From assembly GCA_020846635.1 (NCBI GenBank), contig JADLDO010000049.1, forward strand, positions 1-64,000: DNA of 64,000 nt, written 5' to 3'. Positions 7,481-14,944 of this stretch are shown here, piece after piece. The notes under the pieces are model-generated. The model was not told the DNA's origin, ran no database searches, and was given only the letters and a program-made list of their open reading frames with translations. The position numbers and the translations under genes are program-made. Position 1 is the first letter of the stretch. Each line of letters opens with the position of its first letter. Origin of the DNA: Caldilineaceae bacterium (lineage in GTDB: Bacteria; Chloroflexota; Anaerolineae; Caldilineales; Caldilineaceae).

Positions 7481-7566
7481 GGTTCGGTGTGTTCCTTGTG
7501 GTCTAGCAATCTATGAGTTGGTGTAGTGGGGATGGTTGCCCACCCCCTGATTCGATGTTTCTGCAA

Positions 7567-8019
7567 CTAGATCGTCGATGCCCGCAACGTCTGCGTCTTT
7601 ACATCGGCAATCTTTCGCAACGCGTTGAATTGCGTTTCGGTCTGCCGCAGGTCAATTTGGGAGTTATCGTAGCTGCGACGGATGCGGTCAAAGGTCTGCC
7701 ACTCACGCGCGAGCTTGCCAGTGCGGAGCTTGTTTTTCAGGTTGTTGAGCAGGATGTCAAAGGCTTTCGACGTGGCTGCAACCCCGGCCAGCGGCCCCTC
7801 TTTCGCCTGTGCCAGTACCAAAGCGTCTGCAAGCTCTTCGAGTTCGGCCGCTTCATAGGCGGCTTCTGCGTCCTTCATGTGCCCGTACCAGGTGCGCTCA
7901 TCTGCGATGCACGCCTCGAGCCGGTCGGAGATGGTGCGGATTTGCTCGATGATCTCTTCGCCCTCTTCGATGGTCTTGGCGAGTGGATTCATAACCTGGA
8001 ATGTTGGTGTATCGTTCAT
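7567..8019 (-). CDS. Hypothetical coiled-coil protein
   Basis: A 150-residue mostly helical protein with long heptad-like stretches (residues about 12-75 and 95-145: TIEEGEEIIEQIRTISDRLEA and IDLRQTETQFNALRKIADV). The open frame extends to 8286, but the ATG at 8019 is preceded by AAAGGAAC and starts the helical protein, while the upstream part reads like non-coding Arg/Ser-rich sequence. No family is recognised; it may be a DNA-metabolism accessory, given its position next to the SSB-like gene. Confidence 0.65.
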   Translation of the reverse strand: MNDTPTFQVMNPLAKTIEEGEEIIEQIRTISDRLEACIADERTWYGHMKDAEAAYEAAELEELADALVLAQAKEGPLAGVAATSKAFDILLNNLKNKLRTGKLAREWQTFDRIRRSYDNSQIDLRQTETQFNALRKIADVKTQTLRASTI

Positions 8020-8052
8020 GGTGCTTGGTTCCTTTCGTGCTGGGTGGTGGTT

Positions 8053-8080
8053 GCCCTCCCCATACTGCCGCGCGGAGGGC
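8053..8080 (-). other. Intercistronic hairpin
   Basis: A 7-bp inverted repeat (GCCCTCC at 8053-8059 and GGAGGGC at 8074-8080) lies between two genes of the element operon and has no T-run. Similar G/C hairpins sit in the neighbouring gaps at 7526-7543 and 8577-8598. Confidence 0.4.
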
Positions 8081-8095
8081 GTTGGTGTGTTGCTG

Positions 8096-8530
8096 CTAGG
8101 CGTAGAGAAAATCGCCGTGTTCGTCAGGCTGAAGCTCCGGGCGCGGTGCCATCGGCGCGGTGATGATGCGGTCGATTTCGGCCTGTTCCACTTCCCGTTC
8201 CGCCTGAATCTTCTTGTCAAGCTTACACATGAAGCAGTCGCCATCTGTGGCGTATTCCTTCTCGTATTCGACAATGACGCGCCCACAGGTGGGGCAAGGA
8301 CGATGATCGCGGCTGGTCAATTCCCAACCAAAGCCCTCATTACTCCGTAGCAGTTCAAAGGTGCGCCCTGGATGGTTCTCTTCGGCGGCTTTCTCAGCGA
8401 TGGCAGTAAAGCGGTCAAAACTGGCGTCGGTCAGTTCGTGCGTCTGCTCGTATGGCTTGCGGTCGAAATTGGTAATGGTCAACCGCGTGCCGTGATAGGT
8501 GGATTCCATTCGATAGTAGGTTGTGGACAT
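8096..8530 (-). CDS. Hypothetical protein with a C4 zinc-ribbon-like motif
   Basis: A 144-residue protein. The N-terminal half is strand-rich (YYRMESTYHGTRLTITNF); residues about 78-102 contain CPTCG and, 18 residues later, CFMC, a four-Cys zinc-ribbon layout; the tail is a charged helix. It may bind DNA or partner proteins, but no family is recognised. The start ATG 8530 follows a GGAGAC site. Confidence 0.65.
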   Translation of the reverse strand: MSTTYYRMESTYHGTRLTITNFDRKPYEQTHELTDASFDRFTAIAEKAAEENHPGRTFELLRSNEGFGWELTSRDHRPCPTCGRVIVEYEKEYATDGDCFMCKLDKKIQAEREVEQAEIDRIITAPMAPRPELQPDEHGDFLYA

Positions 8531-8576
8531 TGTTCGAGTCTCCTATGGAAAGTTGGGTTTTGGTGTCTGTGATGGT

Positions 8577-8598
8577 GGGGAGAGGTCTCCCTCTCCCC
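8577..8598 (-). other. Intercistronic hairpin
   Basis: A perfect 9-bp stem (GGGGAGAGG at 8577-8585 and CCTCTCCCC at 8590-8598) with a 4-base loop sits in the gap between two element genes. No T-run follows on the transcribed strand, so it may stabilise or process the mRNA rather than terminate it. Confidence 0.4.
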
Positions 8599-8611
8599 TG
8601 TTGCCTATCGC

Positions 8612-8929
8612 CTAGCAGCCGTGGCGAATCCAGTTGTAATCGTGTTCGATGGCGTCATCCACCAGAGCCTCGTGGTCAAGCTGGCGCTGGTACATCTCTT
8701 CGATCCAGGCATCCTCTTCGGCCTGTTGCGCCTGGGTGAGAATCGCTTTCGCCATTGCAATGGCATCTGCGAGAGGAATCACTGTGAGCAGGTTGCTAAA
8801 GTGGCCCTCGCTGGCGTGTTCCTCGTTGCGAGTCTCGCCAATCACGAGATTGTCACCGTCAACTGTCGCACCGACGAATGTATCGCCGGTCTTGAATGTG
8901 TGGAGAGGTTGTGCTATGATGGTGTTCAC
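8612..8929 (-). CDS. Hypothetical acidic protein, first gene of the leftward operon
   Basis: A 105-residue protein. The frame is open to 9046, but that start would lie inside the -35 box of the promoter at 9018-9046, so I place the start at GTG 8929, behind AGAAAGG with 8 bases spacing. The protein has a small strand-rich start (TFKTGDTFVGATVDGDNLVIGE) and an acidic helical end (QAEEDAWIEEMYQRQLDHEALVDDAIEHDY). No family is recognised. As the first gene after the promoter it might regulate the operon. Confidence 0.6.
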   Translation of the reverse strand: MNTIIAQPLHTFKTGDTFVGATVDGDNLVIGETRNEEHASEGHFSNLLTVIPLADAIAMAKAILTQAQQAEEDAWIEEMYQRQLDHEALVDDAIEHDYNWIRHGC

Positions 8930-9017
8930 AGAAGTAACCTTTCTGGGTTTGGCCCCGTTGGTGCTGACACACTGGCGGGGCGTCTCTTTTTGTGGCGAAT
9001 TCTTTTCGCTTGAAAAG

Positions 9018-9046
9018 ATTGTAACATGTTTCTTTTCGATTGTCAA
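9018..9046 (-). promoter_or_regulatory. Near-consensus promoter of the leftward element operon
   Basis: On the minus strand TTGACA (9046-9041) and TACAAT (9023-9018) are exactly 17 bases apart. The transcript would begin near 9011, leaving a leader of about 80 nt with a GCCCCG/CGGGGC hairpin before the GTG at 8929. AAAAG-containing half-repeats around it could be repressor sites. Confidence 0.75.
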
Positions 9047-9090
9047 GTATCAATTTCCAAACTCGCCAATTGAAAAGTTTTCAGGCAAAC

Positions 9091-9120
9091 AAAAAAAGCC
9101 CGACCGCTATGGTCGGGCTT
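9091..9120 (-). terminator. Intrinsic terminator of the small gene at 9141-9338
   Basis: On the minus strand the stem AAGCCCGACC / GGTCGGGCTT with a 5-base loop is followed directly by a run of T. It separates the integrase-side transcript from the operon promoter at 9018-9046. Confidence 0.85.
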
Positions 9121-9140
9121 CGTGATGCTGGGAGCGGCAG

Positions 9141-9338
9141 CTATTCTTCGCCGCGCTCCACTCGCTCTATGAGTTCCATTGCCTCTTTATGTCGCCCGCG
9201 TGCCAGTTCGCTCGATTCGGTGTCGGCTGGTACAAGGCGACGGCGCAATTCAGCCGTGACGAGCTGCGGTGGCATGCCCATGTGGATGCGCGAGGAGATC
9301 CATAGCTTGAGGTAATCGGTGGACGGGATGAGCTTCAT
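9141..9338 (-). CDS. Small hypothetical protein downstream of the integrase
   Basis: A 65-residue charged helical protein starting at ATG 9338 behind AAAGG with 8 bases spacing; the longer frame to 9404 lacks a site. It opens MKLIPSTDYLKLWISSRIHMGMPPQLVTAELRRRLVP. It might be an excisionase or regulator by position and size, but I see no family signature. It ends just before an intrinsic terminator. Confidence 0.55.
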   Translation of the reverse strand: MKLIPSTDYLKLWISSRIHMGMPPQLVTAELRRRLVPADTESSELARGRHKEAMELIERVERGEE

Positions 9339-9451
9339 TATGGTAAGCCTTTGAGGATACGGGACATTTGGCGTATTTCCGCTACCGGATTGCGGACATT
9401 CCAATTATGTCAATTGGCGATTGGCGGGCGGCGCTGGCCGGGGTATGATGG

Positions 9452-10384
9452 CTACAACCCCCAGTTGTCCGCAGGACTGGCAGCAGCTTGAGCGTTAGAC
9501 AGATCCATTGACGCCAGTTCCGCATAGATGCGAACAGTTTCCATTCGTTCGTGGCCCAGCATCTTCTGAAGTTCCAGCACGTTCCCACCGTTCCTTAAGA
9601 ATGTAATAGCAAAAGTGTGACGGAATCTATGTACATTTGCATGGCTCACACCGGCGCGAGCAGCGGTGCCGGTTATCATGTTGAGTAGCTCGGTGCGGTC
9701 AAGTGCAGTGCCAACGCGAGTGATAAATAACGGATCATTGGCACGGATGCTGCCGCGGCCAGTGAGATAACGCCACAGGTACTTTTGGCCGGCTTGCCCC
9801 AGATACAGAGTTCGCTTCTTGTTGCCCTTGCCGTGGCGGACGAGCAGTCGCCCCGATTCCTGTTCGTAATCACGCACCAGGAGATCGCATAGCTCGCTGG
9901 CGCGCAGCCCGGTATCCACTAGCATAATGAGGATTGTCTTGTCGCGCAGCGCGGTTGGCCGCTGGCTGGATATGCGTCTGCCGTTGCGAGTACGCCACGA
10001 TGCGGATTGCTCGGTGGCAGTCAGCATCGCCATGATTTCGGAGCGCGTGTAGGGCTCGATCTCCACGCGGTGAAACTCTGGGCGGCTCACGACCCCGCGG
10101 ATGGGGTGACTGACCTTTAGCTCCGTCTCTGCCCATGTGAAGAAACTGGATAGGGCGGCCCAGATATTTGCCATCGTTTTATCTGCGAGCTTGTGCCGTT
10201 TCTTTACCGCGTTGAGGAACGCATGGATATCGGAGGGTGTGACTTCACTGATAGGCTGTGAGCCTAGATGTTTAGCAAATCGCTTGAATGTGAGGGTGTA
10301 ATCGTTGATGGTGTTTTGGCTAAAATCGCGGCGGCGCGCTAGCCAGTAGCCTTCCAGCGCAGTGGGAAAATCGATGTTTGACAT
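9452..10384 (-). CDS. Tyrosine recombinase (XerC/D-like integrase)
   Basis: A 310-residue site-specific recombinase. Residues 1-100 form the SAM-like core-binding domain (FSQNTINDYTLTFKRFAKHL, TMANIWAALSSFFTWA); the catalytic domain follows with R161 (TGLRASEL), K186 (RHGKGNKKR), H252 and R255 (HRFRHTF), H278 (LGHER) and the nucleophile Y287 (RIYAEL). All catalytic residues are present, so it should be active. It lacks the AP2-like arm-binding domain of lambda-type integrases. Its gene lies 86 bases beyond the 3' end of tRNA-Val and points away from it, consistent with integration into the tRNA 3' end. ATG 10384 starts the conserved frame; no strong ribosome site is visible. Confidence 0.92.
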   Translation of the reverse strand: MSNIDFPTALEGYWLARRRDFSQNTINDYTLTFKRFAKHLGSQPISEVTPSDIHAFLNAVKKRHKLADKTMANIWAALSSFFTWAETELKVSHPIRGVVSRPEFHRVEIEPYTRSEIMAMLTATEQSASWRTRNGRRISSQRPTALRDKTILIMLVDTGLRASELCDLLVRDYEQESGRLLVRHGKGNKKRTLYLGQAGQKYLWRYLTGRGSIRANDPLFITRVGTALDRTELLNMITGTAARAGVSHANVHRFRHTFAITFLRNGGNVLELQKMLGHERMETVRIYAELASMDLSNAQAAASPADNWGL

Positions 10385-10424
10385 AATTTAGCCGTGACGT
10401 TTCCGGTTCGTTTCCGAACCAATA

Positions 10425-10464
10425 AAAAACCGGAACGACGATGCAATTACACCTGTCGTTCCGG
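10425..10464 (-). terminator. Intrinsic terminator between tRNA-Val and integrase
   Basis: A perfect 10-bp stem (CCGGAACGAC / GTCGTTCCGG) with a 15-base loop is followed on the minus strand by six T. It would end the tRNA transcript before the integrase gene. Confidence 0.85.
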
Positions 10465-10470
10465 CTTTAG

Positions 10471-10544
<74 letters not shown>

Positions 10545-10558
10545 ATTTAACTGCACTG

Positions 10559-10587
10559 AGTATACCATAACAGGGTCCCGCCGCAAA
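10559..10587 (-). promoter_or_regulatory. Possible tRNA-Val promoter (extended -10)
   Basis: On the minus strand TGGTATACT gives an extended -10 box with TATACT at 10564-10559, and a weak -35 box TTTGCG lies 17 bases upstream. The tRNA begins about 15 bases further on. Confidence 0.4.
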
Positions 10588-10682
10588 TTGCCGAACCTGT
10601 CATTCGAGGCTAAACTACAGCCATTCCTGGTACTTTACGGAGCGAACGTAGGGCTCCCTTTACACAGGGAAAAGGATTCAAG

Positions 10683-10895
10683 ATGGTACGTCACAAGCGG
10701 CTTATGCTGCGGCTCTATTTTATTCTCGTCATCGCCGTTGCCCTGTTTGGCGGCTGGTATGCGAATCGTAGCTGGCAGGTCGAAACCAGCACCCTCACCT
10801 CTGTCAGCATGGAAGACGAAGGCGATTGGGTAGATTTCTTTGCCGCGCTGGGTGAAGGAGCGATCCAGCTCTTTCTTGGCTTCACCACCGACTGA
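10683..10895 (+). CDS. Small single-pass membrane protein
   Basis: A 70-residue protein with a basic start (MVRHKRLMLR) and one hydrophobic helix (LYFILVIAVALFGGWYA, residues about 11-27), then an acidic segment and a hydrophobic end (ALGEGAIQLFLGF). An AAAAGGA site precedes the ATG. No family is recognised. It is convergent with the exported glycosidase-like gene. Confidence 0.5.
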   Translation: MVRHKRLMLRLYFILVIAVALFGGWYANRSWQVETSTLTSVSMEDEGDWVDFFAALGEGAIQLFLGFTTD

Positions 10896-10914
10896 CAACC
10901 ATACCCCCCATCCC

Positions 10915-10955
10915 CTTCCTGGGAGCGGCCCAGAGGGCTCCCCGCTCCCAGGAAG
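10915..10955. terminator. Bidirectional hairpin between convergent genes
   Basis: A perfect 12-bp stem (CTTCCTGGGAGC with GCTCCCAGGAAG) and a 17-base loop lie between the ends of two convergent genes. T-rich sequence follows on the + strand only weakly. Confidence 0.6.
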
Positions 10956-10983
10956 CTTCTTGTCACCACCGGTTCAGCGTCAG

Positions 10984-12627
10984 CTATTGCGGCTCGTATT
11001 TACACTCGCGCCCCTCGACCGCGTTGAAGTAATCGCAGAGGAAGATAAAGGCTGCCCGGAACTTCAACTCGTTGATCTCGCTTGGTTCCATGATCGCCCA
11101 CCAATACTGCTCCTCATCTTGCGGATTGCCATCATCCGTCCAATCCAAGTTGGGCATGGTCAGCAGGCTCATCAGCCCGATCCACGGCTGCCAGTTGGCC
11201 TCGGCATACTGGTAAGCGCTCCGCAGGTATTCCGCCTGTACCATCTCTGTAATCCCAGCATCCGCGCCATGCCATTTGTACGAGGGATTCACAGGGTCAA
11301 AAGTCCAGCCAAACTCCAGCAGCACGACGCGCTTGCCCTCATCGCCATTCCGCACCATGATGGCGCGAATGTCCTCCACATGGCGGAAGGCGAAGAAGCG
11401 ATAGCCACCATAGCGTTGGTCTGCGGCAGCCTGGGCAGGGTCTAGCTCCGGCGGCGCAGCAAAACCCGCACCGTGGACACCGAGCATATCAAAATAGCCA
11501 TTGCTATTGCCCCCCATCGCCTGATACATGCCCTCATAAAAAGCATCATCGGCCATTGCAATCGCGCCATCGCCACCCGTGGGAGCCATGCCCGCATTGA
11601 TCACAACCGCATTCGGGTTAGCGCGCTTGATGGCAGCATACGCCTTGCCCAGAAACTCTACATACTGCGCCGGGTTTGGCGCATTGCCACCCCACTCACG
11701 CGCCAGATTCGGCTCATTCCAAATCTGATAAGCCTGAATACAGCCAACCGCCTCAGGTGTACAGTTATAGCGACTGGCAAGGGCAAAGACGAAGTCAGCA
11801 AAATTATCGCCATTGGCGGGCGGCGGCCCAGCCCAGAAGGTCGCCTCCTCTGGATCGCTGCTCACGCGCGCCAGCAGCTTGATCTGATGCCCATTTACCT
11901 CGCGCACAACCCGATCGGCATACGACCAATCATAAACGCCCTTGCCCGCGCCTTCGATAGTCTCCCAGGCAAAGGTCTGCTTAACCCACCTAAAATTGGC
12001 TTCCTTCATCAATGTCAGGTCGCGGTCGGCAATCTCAGGCTGCCACCAGAGAAACGCCTGCCCGCCAAAGTCGGGGCTGGTCATGGTCGCCGGCAGATAA
12101 TTTCCGCTACCCGCCGCGGGGGGTTGCGCCTCACCTTGCGTCGGAGCTTCAGCCTCGCCTTCCGGCGCGGTCTCCGTCGCCGGTGCAAGGGCGACATTCT
12201 GCACAACCACAAACTCCGCAGCGACCCAGCCAAGTTCGCGTCCCTCGGAACCGATCTGGATCCACGCGCCATCCTGGCTGCGCCCAATCACATCATATTG
12301 CTGCCCCTGCTCCACCGTCTGCACCACCTCAGCATCTGCGCTCGGTGCGCGCCGTACGTTGAGAATTGCGGCGTTGATCTCTGCCACCGTCCTGGTTGCG
12401 GGCGTTGGCGTTGATGCGTCGGTCGCGGTTGCGGGCGCGGCGCTCGGTGCTGCTGCCCCTGCAGATACCGGAGTGGGGGTCACAGCTTCTGGGGCCGCGC
12501 CACTCTGCCCGCTGTCAGGCGTCTTGGTCGGGGTGGCTGTAGGCTCTCCACGTCCGCGCCCACAGCCAGCTAGCACAAACAGCGCCACGAATAAAAGTAC
12601 ACAGACTAGCCAGGCTCGCCGGTACAT
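10984..12627 (-). CDS. Lipoprotein with SH3 domain and GH-A-like glycosidase barrel
   Basis: A 547-residue exported lipoprotein. A signal peptide with lipobox LAGC (Cys at about residue 22) is followed by a Thr/Pro/Ala-rich linker (25-80), a bacterial SH3 domain (about 82-145, [18 protein letters not shown] to GWVAAEFV), a second linker, and a TIM-barrel domain (about 180-540). The barrel has IWNEPN and VVLLEFGW, the usual places of the acid/base and nucleophile glutamates of clan GH-A glycosidases (GH5/GH39-like). It probably acts on a cell-surface or environmental polysaccharide, with the SH3 domain binding the wall or glycan. It is the most diverged of three tandem paralogues. Confidence 0.75.
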   Translation of the reverse strand: MYRRAWLVCVLLFVALFVLAGCGRGRGEPTATPTKTPDSGQSGAAPEAVTPTPVSAGAAAPSAAPATATDASTPTPATRTVAEINAAILNVRRAPSADAEVVQTVEQGQQYDVIGRSQDGAWIQIGSEGRELGWVAAEFVVVQNVALAPATETAPEGEAEAPTQGEAQPPAAGSGNYLPATMTSPDFGGQAFLWWQPEIADRDLTLMKEANFRWVKQTFAWETIEGAGKGVYDWSYADRVVREVNGHQIKLLARVSSDPEEATFWAGPPPANGDNFADFVFALASRYNCTPEAVGCIQAYQIWNEPNLAREWGGNAPNPAQYVEFLGKAYAAIKRANPNAVVINAGMAPTGGDGAIAMADDAFYEGMYQAMGGNSNGYFDMLGVHGAGFAAPPELDPAQAAADQRYGGYRFFAFRHVEDIRAIMVRNGDEGKRVVLLEFGWTFDPVNPSYKWHGADAGITEMVQAEYLRSAYQYAEANWQPWIGLMSLLTMPNLDWTDDGNPQDEEQYWWAIMEPSEINELKFRAAFIFLCDYFNAVEGRECKYEPQ

Positions 12628-12669
12628 ATGCCTCCTAGGTCTTTCATCTGTTCATGAAAACACACGTTG

Positions 12670-12697
12670 AAGCAGCGAACCTTTGGGTTCGCTGCTT
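12670..12697 (-). terminator. Hairpin after the second glycosidase-like gene
   Basis: A perfect 12-bp inverted repeat (AAGCAGCGAACC with GGTTCGCTGCTT) with a 4-base loop lies in the 95-base gap between two paralogous genes. Only two T end the stem on the transcribed strand, so it may stop transcription partially. Confidence 0.55.
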
Positions 12698-12722
12698 TGT
12701 CTATTTACCGCCTATTTGCCCT

Positions 12723-14657
12723 CTATTTGCCCATACTCTTCAACGCATTGTAGACGGGCAAGGGCGACCAATCATTGCTGACGATGCCCCACTGTGCCTT
12801 CTCTGTCCCATCTGCCACCACACGGAAGTTCAGATTCCACAAGAAAGCAGGGCCAACCCAGCCCCAATCCCGCATCATCGTATAGGCCTCCACCGTCCAC
12901 GCCGCCTGCTCCTCAAACGAGTTGTCATTGGCATAGGCATAACGTGGGTCAAATGCGCCACCCGCGGCCCAACCAAACTCCGTGGGCCAAATGCGCTTGT
13001 TGCTGTCGCCATAGACATTCATAATGTTGCGATAGCCTTCCATCGTGCTGCGGAAGCTCCATGAATGGTGGGGCGTGTCACAAGCGCCATTAAAGGAGTT
13101 GCCACTCTGCTGAATCGCCGCGCAGGCTTCTTCAAAACGCACACTGGCGGGCACATTGTAGCCGCTGGGGTGCGCGCCGATGCCATCCGCATAGTTCGCC
13201 AGCCCGTTTTGATACATCCCCTCCAAATAGGCGAAATCATCCATCGCAAAGGGTGGATTCGACCCGGCGGGCGTCAATGCACCGCTGATGACCATCATGC
13301 TGGGACATTCGGCCTTGATGCTGCCATAGGCCGCCGCCAACAGCCGCATATACTCGGCTGGGTCCAGCGGTTTGTTGCCCCATTCATAATGCAGATTTTG
13401 TTCATTCCAAACCTCAATCGCCTTGAGCGACGTGCCGCAGAAGGTGCGCGCCATGCCCCCCACAAAGGCGGCATAGGTGGCGGGATCAACAGGAGGCCCG
13501 CCCACGCTTGCATCAAAGCCAGGCTCTCGCGCCCACCCTGGGGCATTGACCACGCTAAAGAGGACGCTGATCCCGCGCGCGCTGGCCTCGTTGACAATTG
13601 CAGACAGATCGGCAAAGCCCATCGCCCCTGGATCAGCCGCATAGAGTCTCCACTCCACCTGCTGCTTAATCCAATTAAAGCCCATCCCTGCCGTGGTATC
13701 CATCGCCCGGCCTGTCTCACCGCCCAGCATATGGGCCTGGACGCCATAGCCAAAGGAACCCCCGCCCGCGGGTGGCGGCGCGGCCACCACAGGCGGCGCG
13801 GAGGCCGCTTGTACTTCGGCCTGTGGCTCAGGCGTTGGAGCCGCGGGCAGTTCTGCCTCGCTCAACGTGGGAATGGCATCGGCAGGGCCGCCCACTTGCA
13901 CAAGCGAGCCAAAGAGCCAGCCCGCATCTCCGGCTTGGTTCAATGCAACTCGATACCAGTCGCCGACGGGATTCATTCCCGTAATCTCCAGCGCGTCTCC
14001 TTGCCCCGCGCTTCCCACCACCGGAAAACCTGTGCCGGGGCCACCGCGCACATTCATGCGCTCCGGCTGGATAATGGCTGTCGGCACATTGTAGGTAACG
14101 ACAGGTGCGGCAGTCGGCGCGACGGTTGCCTCTACTGTCGCCTCTACTGTGGCTCCAGCCACCGTCACCGTGGTTGGAGTTGGCGCAGCAGTAGCCGCCC
14201 CGGTTGTGGTCACGGTTGTCGGCCCTGTTGTTGCCAAGCGTGCAGCAACCCCCAAGCGCGGTACAGCCGCGCCCCCACCGCCAGCAGCGGGGGTTGGTGT
14301 AGGAACGAGAAGGACGCTCAACGGCGCACTGCCCAGGCTCACCCACGCCGCCGACACCCATCCAGTGCCGATGCCCGCGACAGTCACCTGATACCACGCG
14401 CCATCATCCGAAGCCGCCAACACCTCAACCTGGGTCTGCGGCTCAATCTTGCCGAGAACCTGGGCATCTGCGGCGGGTGCGTCGCGCAAATTCAGCCGGT
14501 CACCTTCTGTGATCACCACGCCGGTTGTGGGCAGGGTCTGCGACTGTGCCGCCAGGGGCAAGACGATGCTCATCAAAATGGATCCAAGCGTTAAGATTAA
14601 CGCCGCGATCCGGACTCCCCTCGCTGTGAATTGCATTGCGCGTGGCACTTTCACCAT
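12723..14657 (-). CDS. Exported protein with two SH3 domains and GH-A-like barrel
   Basis: A 644-residue protein starting at ATG 14657, six bases after GAGGAG; the frame extends 9 codons further without a site. An N-terminal signal helix is followed by an SH3 domain (about residues 50-108, [17 protein letters not shown]), a long Thr/Ala/Val/Pro-rich linker, a second SH3 domain (about 198-260, [15 protein letters not shown]), another linker, and a TIM-barrel domain (about 305-640). Acid/base and nucleophile candidates lie in [13 protein letters not shown] and [12 protein letters not shown]. The barrel is very similar to that of the neighbour at 14945-18229, so the two arose by recent duplication. 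It is probably a secreted or surface glycosidase; the substrate is unknown. Confidence 0.75.
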   Translation of the reverse strand: MVKVPRAMQFTARGVRIAALILTLGSILMSIVLPLAAQSQTLPTTGVVITEGDRLNLRDAPAADAQVLGKIEPQTQVEVLAASDDGAWYQVTVAGIGTGWVSAAWVSLGSAPLSVLLVPTPTPAAGGGGAAVPRLGVAARLATTGPTTVTTTGAATAAPTPTTVTVAGATVEATVEATVAPTAAPVVTYNVPTAIIQPERMNVRGGPGTGFPVVGSAGQGDALEITGMNPVGDWYRVALNQAGDAGWLFGSLVQVGGPADAIPTLSEAELPAAPTPEPQAEVQAASAPPVVAAPPPAGGGSFGYGVQAHMLGGETGRAMDTTAGMGFNWIKQQVEWRLYAADPGAMGFADLSAIVNEASARGISVLFSVVNAPGWAREPGFDASVGGPPVDPATYAAFVGGMARTFCGTSLKAIEVWNEQNLHYEWGNKPLDPAEYMRLLAAAYGSIKAECPSMMVISGALTPAGSNPPFAMDDFAYLEGMYQNGLANYADGIGAHPSGYNVPASVRFEEACAAIQQSGNSFNGACDTPHHSWSFRSTMEGYRNIMNVYGDSNKRIWPTEFGWAAGGAFDPRYAYANDNSFEEQAAWTVEAYTMMRDWGWVGPAFLWNLNFRVVADGTEKAQWGIVSNDWSPLPVYNALKSMGK

Positions 14658-14891
14658 CAATGACTCCTCATCTTGCTCAGGCATTGTTCATTTATCATAC
14701 GCTGTTGTTCAGGCGCTGTTGTTCAGGGGTGATTTGCGGTCGTGCCACTCGGAAGCGCGCACGCCGCTTCTTGCTCTGCGCCAGTTGGCGAGCAAAACAG
14801 CGACTAGGGCGGAGACCTTATGCCCTAGTCGATCGGCATGATACGAATAGCTTCTTAGGAAAATTCCATCAGGGAAAATATCTTGTCATAC

Positions 14892-14922
14892 CCCTTCCCG
14901 CGCCCAGAGGATGCGGGAAGGG
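14892..14922. terminator. Hairpin after the largest glycosidase-like gene
   Basis: A perfect 10-bp stem (CCCTTCCCGC with GCGGGAAGGG) lies downstream of the gene at 14945-18229. It resembles other CTTCCCG-type hairpins in this window. A short T-rich stretch follows on the + strand, so termination on the minus strand is uncertain. Confidence 0.5.
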
Positions 14923-14944
14923 TATTTTGTAAATATACTGCCAA

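Larger units (their letters stand above)
1..10470. mobile_element. Integrative element, integrase end, next to tRNA-Val(CAC)
   Basis: A tyrosine recombinase gene (9452-10384) lies directly beyond the 3' end of a tRNA-Val gene (10471-10544). Everything to its left down to about 1.4 kb is a compact leftward array of small genes typical of the early or replication region of a phage or ICE: SSB-like protein, PolX-like nucleotidyltransferase, DEDDy exonuclease, DUF4326 proteins and unknowns. The Panacea/RelE pair at 376-1260 is probably part of the same element as an addiction module, but it is on the other strand and looks more AT-rich, so it could be a separate insertion. No second copy of the tRNA 3' end was seen in 1-10470, so the left end is taken to lie outside the window. 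No structural, packaging or conjugation genes are visible, so phage and ICE cannot be separated. Confidence 0.75.

Noticed and set aside
6362-8163. + strand frames at 6362-7228 and 7513-8163
   Set aside because: They lie opposite the SSB-like and coiled-coil genes, have no domain, and would be crossed by the terminator at 6569-6604.
1-10470. A second copy of the tRNA-Val 3' end as left attachment site
   Set aside because: No match to the 3' segment was found on either strand when reading through; the site is presumed outside the window.
1-10470. Complete prophage
   Set aside because: No capsid, tail, portal, terminase or lysis genes can be recognised; only an early-region-like array is present.
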